Shown: positions 26,619 to 34,911 of the stretch, one piece after another
Position numbering within the stretch: position 1 is the first letter of the stretch
Layout of the letters: each line of letters opens with the position of its first letter
Source of the DNA: Curvibacter sp. GWA2_64_110
GTDB lineage: Bacteria; Pseudomonadota; Gammaproteobacteria; Burkholderiales; Burkholderiaceae_C
DNA: 64,000 nt
Direction: 5' to 3'
Assembly: GCA_001797315.1 (NCBI GenBank)
Contig: MGPC01000029.1
Coordinates: forward strand, 62,001 to 126,000
Made by a program: the position numbers and the translations under genes
Notes under the pieces: model-generated
The model's database searches: none
What the model was told of the DNA's origin: nothing
What the model saw: the letters and a program-made list of their open reading frames with translations, nothing else

Positions 26619-26640
26619 TTAATGACCAATTGGTTAGTAA
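26619..26640. promoter_or_regulatory. Operator-like palindrome upstream of the efflux operon
   Basis: A perfect 10-bp palindrome ACCAATTGGT centred in an imperfect 22-bp dyad (TTAATGACCAA / TTGGTTAGTAA), 25 bp upstream of the adaptor start in an AT-rich stretch. Size and placement fit a TetR/AcrR-type repressor site on an RND efflux promoter. No regulator gene is adjacent. Confidence 0.55.
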
Positions 26641-26723
26641 TTTAGATGAAAGCCATTTCCCTGTCAAGCGAGGGATCGGCCTTTATCACCCCCCCCCTCG
26701 ATCCCTGGGCGACAATCGCCGGC

Positions 26724-27575
26724 GTGAACACATCCCCCGCGCCCCAGCCGATCGAGCACTACGAAAACTTCCCGGTCGCCTCCTGGCTCTGCCCGCCCCG
26801 GCTGCGCGCGCCGATTGCCGCCATCTACCACTTCGCCCGCACCGCCGACGACATCGCCGACGAGGGCGACGCTTCGGCACAACAGCGGCTGGACGATCTG
26901 GCGACCTACCGCGCCGACCTGCTGGCCATGGCCACCGGCCAGCCGGCCAGCGGCCGCTGGCCGCTGGTGTTCGGGCCGCTACAGGCCATGCTGCAAGCCT
27001 TTCAGTTGCCGCTGCCGCTGCTGACCGACCTGCTCGACGCCTTCACGCAGGACGTGCGCAAGACGCGCAACCACGCCAGCTACGCCGATCAGGCCGAACT
27101 GCTGGACTACTGCCGCCGCTCGGCCAACCCGGTGGGCCGCCTGCTGCTGCATCTCTACGGCGTGCAGGACGAGGCGGCCTTGACGCAAAGCGACGCCATC
27201 TGCAGCGCGCTGCAGTTGATCAACTTCTGGCAGGACCTGAGCCGCGACATCCCGCGCGGTCGCCACTACCTGACGGACGCGGACTGCGAGGCGTTCGGCG
27301 TCACGCGCGCCGAGCTGCAGGCCTTGCAGCAGACACCAAACGCTACCAAATTGATAGCTGCTCAGGTAAAGATGGCAAGGGCCATGATGCAAAAAGGCAC
27401 TGAACTCGTGCACCACCTGCCGGGCCGCGCCGGCTGGGAGCTGCGCCTGGTGGTGCAAGGCGGCCTGCGCATCCTGGACAAGATCGAGGCGCTGGACTAC
27501 GCCACGCTGCAGACCCGGCCCACCTTGAAGTCATGGGATGCAGCCGTGATGCTGTGGCGCGCGCTGTGGATGTGA
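26724..27575 (+). CDS. hpnC: HpnC, squalene synthase family (hydroxysqualene-forming)
   Basis: One of three enzymes (HpnD, HpnC, HpnE) that convert farnesyl diphosphate to squalene; HpnC converts presqualene diphosphate to hydroxysqualene. I prefer the GTG at 26724 (MNTSPAPQPIEHYENFP, 283 residues) to the ATG at 26646. The extra 26 residues look unlike family members, and the ATG lacks an RBS. First Asp-rich motif: ARTADDIADE (Asp42, Asp43, Asp46). Second: NFWQDLSRDIPRGR. Conserved end: LPGRAGWELRLVVQGGLRILDKIEA. A repeat copy (27342-27404) encodes residues ~207-227 in frame, at nearly the family length. It is divergent from the efflux operon. Confidence 0.93.
   Translation: MNTSPAPQPIEHYENFPVASWLCPPRLRAPIAAIYHFARTADDIADEGDASAQQRLDDLATYRADLLAMATGQPASGRWPLVFGPLQAMLQAFQLPLPLLTDLLDAFTQDVRKTRNHASYADQAELLDYCRRSANPVGRLLLHLYGVQDEAALTQSDAICSALQLINFWQDLSRDIPRGRHYLTDADCEAFGVTRAELQALQQTPNATKLIAAQVKMARAMMQKGTELVHHLPGRAGWELRLVVQGGLRILDKIEALDYATLQTRPTLKSWDAAVMLWRALWM
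27342..27404 (+). repeat. Interspersed ~60-bp repeat, copy inside hpnC
   Basis: It starts GCTACCAAATTGATAGCTG, followed by a diverged middle and GCAAGGGCCATGATGC then AAAAAGGC. It is read sense in hpnC as NATKLIAAQ...MMQKG without a stop. Base composition is visibly more AT-rich than the flanking codons. Confidence 0.75.
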
Positions 27576-27618
27576 CGGCTGGTCACGACGGCGCCTTGAA
27601 GCAGCGACAATCAAGCCC

Positions 27619-28458
27619 ATGACGCCCGAGCAGTACGTTCAGCAAAAAGCCGCCGCCTCCGGCAGCAGCTTCTATTACGCCTTTCTCTTTTTGCCCAAGC
27701 CGCGGCGCGCCGCCATCACCGCCTTCTATGCCTTCTGCCGCGAGGTCGACGATGTGGTGGATGAGGTGACTGACCCCGGCGTGGCACAGACCAAGCTGGC
27801 CTGGTGGCAGGCCGAGGTGGCACGCGCCTATGCCGGCGAACCGACCCACCCTGTCACCCAAGCGCTGATGCCACTGGCGGCCGACTACGGCATCGAGGCG
27901 CGCCACCTGCTGGCCGTCATCGAAGGCTGCCAGATGGACCTGCAGCAGACGCGTTACCTCGACTACCCGGCCCTGCAGCGCTACTGCCATCTGGTGGCCG
28001 GCGTGGTGGGCGAAGTCGCCGCGCGCATCTTCGGCCAGACGCAGGCACAGACCACCGAGTACGCGCACACGCTGGGCCAGGCCTTCCAGCTCACCAACAT
28101 CATCCGTGACGTCGGCGAAGATGCCCTGCGCGGGCGCATCTACCTGCCGGTGAGCGAACTGCAGCAGTTCGATGTGAAAGCGCACGAGTTGCTGAAGCGC
28201 CAGTATTCGGAGCGATTCATCGCACTGATGAAGTTCCAGGCCGAGCGCGCCCACCGCCTGTACGACCAGGCGCTGGCCCTGCTGCCCGAGGGCGACCGCC
28301 GTGCACAAAAACCCGGCCTGATGATGGCCAGCATCTACCGCACCCTGCTGCGCGAAATCGAGCGCGACAACTTCCAGGTGCTGCACCAGCGCATCAGCCT
28401 GACACCCTTGCGCAAGCTCTGGCTGGCCTGGCGTGTCCAGGCTTTAGGCAAGATGTGA
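27619..28458 (+). CDS. hpnD: HpnD, presqualene diphosphate synthase
   Basis: A 279-residue squalene/phytoene synthase family enzyme that condenses two farnesyl diphosphates to presqualene diphosphate. The first Asp-rich motif is FYAFCREVDDVVDE (Asp44, Asp45, Asp48). The second is TNIIRDVGEDALRGRIYLP. The conserved GVVGEVAARIFG and MMASIYRTLL segments are present. It starts 43 bp after hpnC. Together with hpnC and hpnE it forms the bacterial three-step route to squalene, the hopanoid precursor. Confidence 0.95.
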   Translation: MTPEQYVQQKAAASGSSFYYAFLFLPKPRRAAITAFYAFCREVDDVVDEVTDPGVAQTKLAWWQAEVARAYAGEPTHPVTQALMPLAADYGIEARHLLAVIEGCQMDLQQTRYLDYPALQRYCHLVAGVVGEVAARIFGQTQAQTTEYAHTLGQAFQLTNIIRDVGEDALRGRIYLPVSELQQFDVKAHELLKRQYSERFIALMKFQAERAHRLYDQALALLPEGDRRAQKPGLMMASIYRTLLREIERDNFQVLHQRISLTPLRKLWLAWRVQALGKM

Positions 28459-28480
28459 TGCCGATGTCGGTGCGGGCTTC

Positions 28481-29779
28481 ATGAAACTGGCTGTCATCGG
28501 CGCCGGCTGGGCCGGGCTGGCCGCCGCGGTGCAGGCCACACGCGACGGCCACCAGGTCACGGTATTCGAGGCCGCCCGCACCCTGGGCGGGCGGGCTCGC
28601 GCCGTGCCGGGCACGCTGCCCGATGGCCGGGATGTCCTGCTCGACAACGGCCAGCACATCCTGATCGGCGCCTACACCGATACCCTGCGCCTGATGCGCG
28701 ACGTTGGCGTGGATCCGCAGGCCGCGCTGCGGCGCGGGCCGCTGACGCTGCAGTTCCCCGACGGAAGCGGCCTGCGCCTGCCGCGCCTGCCGGCCCCGCT
28801 CGACGCCTTGATCGGCATCGCGCTGGCACGCGGCTGGCCACTGGGCGCGCGCCTGGGGCTGCTGCGCGAGGCGCTGCGCTGGCAGATGGCAGGTTTCCAG
28901 TGCGCCCCCGCGCTGTCGGTGGCGCAGCTGTGCCAGCGCCTGGCGCCGCCGGTGCGGCAGGAACTGATCGAGCCGCTATGCGTCTCGGCCCTCAACACGC
29001 CGGCCGCGCAGGCCAGTGCCCAGGTGTTTCTGCGCGTGCTGCAGGACGCGCTGTTCGGCATCCCTGGCGGCTCGCACCTGCTGCTGCCGCGGCAGGATCT
29101 CACCGCCTTGTTCCCTACTGCTGCCGCAAGCTGGCTGCAGCAACACGGCGGCACAGTGCATGCCGGCACCCGTGTCATGCAGCTGCGTGCCGAAGGCCCA
29201 CGCTGGCAGCTCGACGGCCTGCCCTTCGATGCCGTGCTGCTCGCCGCCTCGGCATCAGAATCGTCCCGGCTCCTTGTGGAATCTGCGTCAACCGCTCCCA
29301 ATTTAATAGCACCCAGCATGCACACCTGGGCCGCCACGGCCAGCGCGTTGCGTTACGAGGCGATCACCACCGTCTATGCCTGGGACCACAACGCCGCCCT
29401 GGCCACGCCCATGCTGGCCCTGCGTTGCACACCTGACGCGCCGGCGCAGTTCGTGTTCGACCGCGGCCAGCTCGGCGGCCCGGCCGGCCTCCTGGCCTTT
29501 GTCGTCAGCGCCAGCGACGCGGAACGCGAAGTACTGCAAGGCCAGGTGCTGCAACAGGCCCGCACACAGCTGGGCCTGAACCTGCAAGCGGTGCAGACCG
29601 TGGTGGAAAAACGCGCCACCTTCGCCTGCACGCCCGGCCTGCAGCGTCCGCCGCAAGCCATCGCCCCCGGCCTGCTGGCCTGCGGCGACTATGTGGCCGG
29701 CCCCTACCCGGCCACGCTGGAAGGCGCCGTGCGCAGCGGCCTGCAGGCTGTCGCGCGCTTGCCGCGGACCGGCACCTGA
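28481..29779 (+). CDS. hpnE: HpnE, hydroxysqualene dehydroxylase (FAD-dependent)
   Basis: A 432-residue amine-oxidase-like flavoprotein that reduces hydroxysqualene to squalene. The N-terminal dinucleotide fold is VIGAGWAGLAAAVQATRDGHQVTVFEA (residues 4-30), followed by GGRAR. LLDNGQHILIGAY is an HpnE signature. The C-terminal FAD contact is LLACGDYVAGPYPATLEGAVRSGLQAV. It is 22 bp after hpnD. The segment RLLVESASTAPNLIAPS (about 264-280) is encoded by an interspersed repeat and joins two conserved parts. Confidence 0.94.
   Translation: MKLAVIGAGWAGLAAAVQATRDGHQVTVFEAARTLGGRARAVPGTLPDGRDVLLDNGQHILIGAYTDTLRLMRDVGVDPQAALRRGPLTLQFPDGSGLRLPRLPAPLDALIGIALARGWPLGARLGLLREALRWQMAGFQCAPALSVAQLCQRLAPPVRQELIEPLCVSALNTPAAQASAQVFLRVLQDALFGIPGGSHLLLPRQDLTALFPTAAASWLQQHGGTVHAGTRVMQLRAEGPRWQLDGLPFDAVLLAASASESSRLLVESASTAPNLIAPSMHTWAATASALRYEAITTVYAWDHNAALATPMLALRCTPDAPAQFVFDRGQLGGPAGLLAFVVSASDAEREVLQGQVLQQARTQLGLNLQAVQTVVEKRATFACTPGLQRPPQAIAPGLLACGDYVAGPYPATLEGAVRSGLQAVARLPRTGT
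29251..29310 (-). repeat. Interspersed ~60-bp repeat, copy inside hpnE
   Basis: Read on the minus strand from 29310 it starts GCTATTAAATTGGGAGC, then GACGCAGATTCCACAAGG. The CGCAGATTCCACA core is identical to the copy in the DUF349 gene. It is antisense to hpnE and keeps the frame open. Confidence 0.75.
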
Positions 29780-29845
29780 ACGTGGACGGCACGCGGTGAC
29801 TCACGCACAATCGGAGCCACTTTTGCTGTCACTCCCCAGGTGCCC

Positions 29846-32287
29846 ATGAAACGTGCTCTCAAGTTTCTCCTCATCACGCTGACCGTGCTGCTGACCGTGG
29901 CCGTGATTGCTGCGGCCGCCGCCTTCACCTGGCATGCCAGAAGCAAGTTGCCGCAGCGCAGCGGCACGCTGAACCTGCGGCAACTCCAGGCCCCCGTCAG
30001 CGTGGCCTATGACGAGCGCGGCGTGCCCCACATCCGTGCCCAGCACGAGGCCGACCTCTACCGTGCCCTGGGTTATGTGCATGCGCAGGACCGCCTGTTC
30101 CAGATGGAAATGGTGCGCCGTCTGGCACGCGGCGAACTGGCGGAAATCATCGGCCCCAAGCTGCTCGACACCGACCGCCTGTTCCGTACCCTCGGCCTGC
30201 GTGCCCATGCCGAGACCGTGGTGGCACGTGCCGACCACGGCAGCCCGGGCTGGCAGGCGCTGGCCGCCTACCTCGACGGCATCAACCAGTACCAGGCCAG
30301 CCGGCCGCTGCCGCTGGAATTCGAAATTCTCGGCATCAAGCCGCGTCCGTTCACGCCGGTCGACACCATTGCCGTCTCGGGCTACCTGGCCTACAGCTTC
30401 GCTGCCGCCTTTCGCACCGAACCGGTCTTGACCTTCGTACGCGACCGACTCGGGCCGGCGTACCTGAAGGCGTTCGACCTCGAATGGCATCCGCTGGGTG
30501 TGGTCGGCCCGGTGGCGGAGGCTGCGCTCATGGCCCAGTCGTCCCCGCGCCTGACGCCGGCCGACTGGCAGGGTCTGAACCAGTTGGCCCAGCTCAGCGA
30601 CCAGGCCCTGGCGCTGGCCGGCGTACCGCAGTTCGAAGGCAGCAATGCCTGGGTGATCTCGGGCCGGCGCACCGCCAGCGGCAAGCCGCTGCTGGCCGGC
30701 GATCCGCACATCAGCTTTGCCGCGCCCTCGGTGTGGTACGAGGCACACCTGATGGCGCCGGGTTTCGAACTCTACGGCCACCATCAGGCGCTCAACCCGA
30801 TGGCCCTGCTCGGCCACAACCCGCAGTTCGGCTGGAGCCTGACCATGTTCCAGAACGACGACCTCGACCTGATCGCCGAGAAGGTCAACCCGGCCAACCC
30901 GAACCAGGTCTGGCACCAGGGCCAGTGGGTCGATCTGCAAAGCCGCACCGAGACCATCGCCGTCAAGGGCGCGGCGCCGGTGACGCTCACGCTGCGCCGC
31001 TCGCCGCACGGCCCGCTCGTCAACGACGCCTTTGCCGACAGCCTGGGCAAGACGCCGATCGCCATGTGGTGGGCCTGGTCCGAGACCGAAAACCCGACCC
31101 TTGACGCCTTCTACGAACTCAACCGCGCCGACACGCGCGAGAAAGCCCGCAATGCCGCCAGCAAGATCCATGCGCCCGGCCTCAACGTCGTCTGGGCCAA
31201 TGCGGCCGGCGACATCGGCTGGTGGGCTGCCGCCAAATTGCCGCAGCGCCCGGAGGGTGTCAACCCGGCCTTCATCCTCGACGGCAGCCAAAGCGAGGCC
31301 GACAAGCTGGGCTTCTACCGCTTTCAGGACAACCCGCAGGAGGAAAACCCGGCGCGCGGCTACATCGTCTCGGCCAACCACCAGCCCGCCCCGGCCAGCG
31401 GCCTGCCGGTGCCGGGTTACTACAACCTGTACGAACGAGCACAACGGATCGACCAGTTGCTGCGTGAATCCAGCGCAAAGTGGGACCTGCCCAAGAACCA
31501 GATGCTGCAAAGCGACGACCGCACCGCCTACGGGCCGCGCGTGCTCCGTCCCCTGCTGCCCGAGCTGCGCACCGTGGTGATCGATGCCACCGAGCGCGCC
31601 CTGCTGGAGCAGTTGGCCGAGTGGGACGGCAGCTACGGCACGGCCAGCATCGCGCCCACGCTGTTCCAGCAGTTCGTCTACGAACTGGCCCGCGCGGCAA
31701 TGGCGGACGATCTGGGCGAAGTGCCGCTGGGCAACCTGCTGCGCACCCGGGCCTTCGACTTCGCCCTGCCGCGCCTGGCGGCCGATGCCAGCTCGCCCTG
31801 GTGGGACCAGCGCGGTACGCCGGCGGTGGAAAAACGGCACGACATCCTGCAGCTCGCCTGGCGCGCCACCATCACGCACCTGGAAACCACCCTGGGCAAG
31901 ACGCCAACCAACTGGGTCTGGGGCAAGGCTCACACGCTGACCCACAAGCACCCGCTGGGCCAGCAAAAGCCCTTGAACCTGCTGTTCGACATCGGCCCCT
32001 TCGAGGCCCCGGGCGGCCGCGAGGTGATCAACAACCTGGCCCATACCGTCGGGCCGGCACCCTGGGCCGTGGGCTACGGCCCGTCCACCCGGCGTTTGAT
32101 CGACTTTGCCGATGCCGGCAAGGGCCTGGGCATCAACCCGGCGGGGCAAAGCGGCGTGCTGTTCGATGCGCACCACCACGACCAGGCCGAGGCCTATGTG
32201 GCCGGCCAGTACCAGCCCATGCACCTGGGTGCCGCCGATGTGGCAGCCCACACGCGCAGCATGCTGGTGCTGCAACCTCAGCGTTAA
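29846..32287 (+). CDS. Penicillin acylase family (Ntn-hydrolase) protein
   Basis: An 813-residue exported or membrane-anchored amidase. The ATG at 29846 is preferred over a GTG six bases upstream. An N-terminal hydrophobic helix (FLLITLTVLLTVAVIAAAAAF) is followed by the alpha-subunit part (VSVAYDERGVPHIRAQHEADLYRALGYVHAQDRLFQMEM). The autocatalytic maturation site appears at FEGSNAWVISG; the Ser there would become the N-terminal nucleophile of the beta chain. LLAGDPHISFAAPSVWYEAHL and GHNPQFGWSLT are family blocks. Substrates of such enzymes include N-acyl homoserine lactones as well as beta-lactams; nothing here decides which. Its stop codon overlaps that of the convergent HAD gene. Confidence 0.92.
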   Translation: MKRALKFLLITLTVLLTVAVIAAAAAFTWHARSKLPQRSGTLNLRQLQAPVSVAYDERGVPHIRAQHEADLYRALGYVHAQDRLFQMEMVRRLARGELAEIIGPKLLDTDRLFRTLGLRAHAETVVARADHGSPGWQALAAYLDGINQYQASRPLPLEFEILGIKPRPFTPVDTIAVSGYLAYSFAAAFRTEPVLTFVRDRLGPAYLKAFDLEWHPLGVVGPVAEAALMAQSSPRLTPADWQGLNQLAQLSDQALALAGVPQFEGSNAWVISGRRTASGKPLLAGDPHISFAAPSVWYEAHLMAPGFELYGHHQALNPMALLGHNPQFGWSLTMFQNDDLDLIAEKVNPANPNQVWHQGQWVDLQSRTETIAVKGAAPVTLTLRRSPHGPLVNDAFADSLGKTPIAMWWAWSETENPTLDAFYELNRADTREKARNAASKIHAPGLNVVWANAAGDIGWWAAAKLPQRPEGVNPAFILDGSQSEADKLGFYRFQDNPQEENPARGYIVSANHQPAPASGLPVPGYYNLYERAQRIDQLLRESSAKWDLPKNQMLQSDDRTAYGPRVLRPLLPELRTVVIDATERALLEQLAEWDGSYGTASIAPTLFQQFVYELARAAMADDLGEVPLGNLLRTRAFDFALPRLAADASSPWWDQRGTPAVEKRHDILQLAWRATITHLETTLGKTPTNWVWGKAHTLTHKHPLGQQKPLNLLFDIGPFEAPGGREVINNLAHTVGPAPWAVGYGPSTRRLIDFADAGKGLGINPAGQSGVLFDAHHHDQAEAYVAGQYQPMHLGAADVAAHTRSMLVLQPQR

Positions 32288-32988
32288 GCAGCTGCCCGCA
32301 GCAAGGCGCAGAGCTGCGCCATGTCGTCCACCGTGGCATGCGGGCGCAGCGTCTCGTGCGTCCAGTCGTGGCTGGCGCGGTTGACCCAGACCGTCTGCAT
32401 GCCGGCACCCAAGCCACCGAGTACATCGAGCGCGGCATCGTCGCCCACATGCAGCACCTCGTGCGGCTGCACGCCGGCGGCCTGCGCCGCGGCATGGAAG
32501 ATGCGCGCATCGGGCTTGCCGACACCAAAACTCTGTGCGCTCAAACCAGCATGGAAATATTCACCCAGGCCAACGCGGTGTAGATCGGCATTGCCGTTGG
32601 ACAGCGCCACCAGCGGGTAACGCGCCGCCAGCCAGGTGAGCGCCGGGCGGGCATCCTCGAACAGGTCCACACGCATGCGCTCGGCGATGAACACCTCGTA
32701 GGCAGGCGCCACCAGCGCCGTGTCTTCGCCATGGCGCTGCAGGCCCTGCCGGATGAGCTCCTGGCGCAAGGCGCGCAGATCGTGGCCGATGTCGGGCCGC
32801 TGCTGCTGCACCTGGCGCCGCAAGGCCAGGCGCTGCTCGGCATCGGCCAGCAACGCCGCCGTCTGCGGCGCCTGGGGGCGCAGCCAGTCCTGCAGCGCCT
32901 GTTCGGCGCGCGCGATCACCGGCCAGATCGGCCACAGGGTGTCATCGAGGTCGAGGGATATTGCCCGTATCTTTGTCGTATCCAACAT
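32284..32988 (-). CDS. HAD superfamily hydrolase (subfamily IA)
   Basis: A 234-residue phosphatase-type protein starting at 32988 ([11 protein letters not shown]). HAD motif I is DLDDTLWP with both aspartates, motif [11 protein letters not shown], the conserved Lys in GKPDARIFH, and motif [13 protein letters not shown] helical cap domain lies between motifs I and II. It resembles YigB/Gph-like phosphatases; the substrate is unknown. Start codons of this gene and hemH are only 19 bp apart and divergent, and its stop shares a TTAA tetranucleotide with the acylase stop. Confidence 0.92.
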   Translation of the reverse strand: MLDTTKIRAISLDLDDTLWPIWPVIARAEQALQDWLRPQAPQTAALLADAEQRLALRRQVQQQRPDIGHDLRALRQELIRQGLQRHGEDTALVAPAYEVFIAERMRVDLFEDARPALTWLAARYPLVALSNGNADLHRVGLGEYFHAGLSAQSFGVGKPDARIFHAAAQAAGVQPHEVLHVGDDAALDVLGGLGAGMQTVWVNRASHDWTHETLRPHATVDDMAQLCALLRAAA

Positions 32989-33007
32989 AGCTGGGCGAGA
33001 ATACCGC

Positions 33008-34099
33008 ATGGCATTCAAACAAGAACCCGCGTACACCCATGGCCAGGCGCCGTCTACGGCCATTCTGCTGTGCAACCTGGGCACACCCGATGCGCCCACG
33101 CCGGCGGCGCTGCGCCGCTACCTGGCCGAGTTCCTGGGCGACCAGCGCGTGGTGGAGATCCCCAAACCGATCTGGTGGCTGATCCTGCACGGCATCATCC
33201 TGCGCGTGCGCCCAGCCAAGTCGGCCGCCAAGTACGCCAGCATCTGGACACCGGAAGGCTCACCGCTGAAGGTCTGGACCGAGAAACAGGCACAAGGGCT
33301 GCAAGCCTGGCTGCAGAACCAGGGCCACCACGTCACTGTGCGCTACGCCATGCGCTACGGCAACCCGTCGATCGCCACGCAACTCGATGCCCTCAAGGCC
33401 GAGGGCACCACGCGCGTGCTGGTGCTGCCGGCTTACCCGCAGTATTCCGGCACCACCACCGCCAGCGTGGCCGATGCCGTCTACCACTGGGCCGCGCAGG
33501 TGCGCAGCCTCCCGGAGTTGCGCTTCGTCAACCGCTACCACGACGACGCCGGCTACATCGCCGCCCTCGCCCAGCGCATCCGTGCTCACTGGCAGGCCCA
33601 CGGCCAGCCCGCCAAGCTGGTGATGAGCTTCCACGGCGTGCCCGCGCGCACGCTGACACTTGGCGACCCCTACCACTGCGAATGCCTGAAGACGGCGCGC
33701 CTGCTGGCGCAGCAGCTGGGCCTGCACCCGGAGCAGTACCAGGTCACGTTCCAGTCGCGCTTCGGCAAGGCCAAGTGGCTGGAGCCCTATACCGAGCCGA
33801 CGCTGATCGCGCTGGCCAAGGCCGGCGTCCAGCGCATCGACGTGGTGTGCCCCGGCTTCACCAGCGACTGCCTGGAGACGCTGGAAGAAATTGCGCAGGA
33901 AGCGCGCCAGGCTTTCCTGATGGCCGGCGGCCAGGAATTCCACTACATCCCCTGCCTGAACGACAGCCCCGAGGCCATCGCCGCGCTGGGCGGCGTCGCA
34001 TTGCAGCACCTGGCCGGCTGGCCGACGCAGCGCACGCCCGACGCCCAGGCACTGGCCGCTTCGCGCGCCGCCGCCCTGGCGCTGGGTGCCCGCAACTGA
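33008..34099 (+). CDS. hemH: Ferrochelatase
   Basis: Last step of protoheme synthesis: inserts ferrous iron into protoporphyrin IX. It has 363 residues from ATG 33008; the upstream extension is antisense to the HAD gene and is rejected. Conserved parts: [54 protein letters not shown], the catalytic-His region [57 protein letters not shown] and the final [17 protein letters not shown] hexamer five bases before the ATG suggests a leaderless or very short-leader transcript. Confidence 0.97.
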   Translation: MAFKQEPAYTHGQAPSTAILLCNLGTPDAPTPAALRRYLAEFLGDQRVVEIPKPIWWLILHGIILRVRPAKSAAKYASIWTPEGSPLKVWTEKQAQGLQAWLQNQGHHVTVRYAMRYGNPSIATQLDALKAEGTTRVLVLPAYPQYSGTTTASVADAVYHWAAQVRSLPELRFVNRYHDDAGYIAALAQRIRAHWQAHGQPAKLVMSFHGVPARTLTLGDPYHCECLKTARLLAQQLGLHPEQYQVTFQSRFGKAKWLEPYTEPTLIALAKAGVQRIDVVCPGFTSDCLETLEEIAQEARQAFLMAGGQEFHYIPCLNDSPEAIAALGGVALQHLAGWPTQRTPDAQALAASRAAALALGARN

Positions 34100-34109
34100 A
34101 GCCCAGAAT

Positions 34110-34171
34110 GCTATCGTTTCAGTAGCTGCCAGCGAATATCCAGCAAGGGCCAGAGGCCAATCTGGTTTGAA
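34110..34171 (+). repeat. Interspersed ~60-bp repeat, intergenic copy after hemH
   Basis: It starts GCTATCGTTTCAGTAGCTG, continues CAGCGAATATCCAGCAAGGGC and ends CAGAGGCC...GGTTTGAA. This is the most complete copy, lying in the convergent gap between hemH and the glutathione S-transferase gene, where it is free of coding constraint. Confidence 0.8.
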
Positions 34172-34175
34172 GTTT

Positions 34176-34826
34176 CTAGCGCTGACGGCGCAGCGTCTCG
34201 TAGGCCGGCCGCCCCAGGCACTGGGCCAGCCAGGCACTGACCAGCGGGTGCTGGGCCAGCAGTTCACGCGCCGGTTTCACCCACAGCATGACGCTGGCCA
34301 CGCACAGGTCGGCCACCGTGAAACGCGCAGCGGCGATGTAGTCCTCACCGCGCGCCTGCTGCTGCGCCAGGTGTTGCTCCAGCACGCGCAGCGGCACCTG
34401 CAGGCGCCGCTCGGCCGCCTCAGCCAGCTCATGCTTGCGCTGCTCGGCCGGCATCACCATGCGGTGCATCAGCACGGTCAACGCATCCTTCTCGACTTCG
34501 GTCACGGTCCAGAAACTCCAGCGCAAGGCCTCGGCGTCCTCGCGCGGCGTGGCCGGCACCAAGTTCACGCCGTCGGGCTGGCCGTGATGGCGCGCAATGT
34601 AGAGCGCGCAGGCCATGCTCTCCCACACCGTCACGTCGCCTTCCGGGCGATGGTCGACGATGACCGGGATGTGGCCGTTGGGGTTGAGTGCCTGGAACTC
34701 GGGTGTGCGCGTCACGCCCGTCTTGTAGTCCGTGGGCTGATGCTCGAAATCGAGTCCGAGTTCGGTCGCCACCCACAAGGGACGGACCGCGCGCGACGCG
34801 ATGATGCCGTAGATCGTCAAGGCCAT
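34176..34826 (-). CDS. Glutathione S-transferase family protein
   Basis: A 216-residue cytosolic GST starting at 34826 (MALTIYGIIASRAVRP) behind a GGAGCAGGC RBS. The thioredoxin-fold N-domain has the cis-Pro in NPNGHIPVIVD and WESMACALYIARHH, the usual glutathione-binding edge. The C-domain is all-helical with FTVADLCVASVMLW, the N-capping box of GSTs. The Ser in SRAVRP is the likely catalytic residue. The substrate is unknown. It lies 85 bp downstream of the alpha/beta hydrolase and may be read with the liv operon. Confidence 0.93.
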   Translation of the reverse strand: MALTIYGIIASRAVRPLWVATELGLDFEHQPTDYKTGVTRTPEFQALNPNGHIPVIVDHRPEGDVTVWESMACALYIARHHGQPDGVNLVPATPREDAEALRWSFWTVTEVEKDALTVLMHRMVMPAEQRKHELAEAAERRLQVPLRVLEQHLAQQQARGEDYIAAARFTVADLCVASVMLWVKPARELLAQHPLVSAWLAQCLGRPAYETLRRQR

Positions 34827-34911
34827 GCCTGCTCCAAAGAATGAAGCCTGCATTCTGCCAAGCTCCGCTCCGGCGCTGGCCGCCGCACGGCCGGTATCTG
34901 TCGCCGGCTTG

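Noticed and set aside
26646-26723. N-terminal extension of HpnC from ATG 26646
   Set aside because: No RBS, overlaps the promoter region, and the 26 residues do not resemble HpnC; the GTG at 26724 fits better, though it is not proven.
29801-32275. An 824-codon open frame on the minus strand
   Set aside because: Antisense to the penicillin-acylase gene, which carries clear family motifs; the shadow has none.
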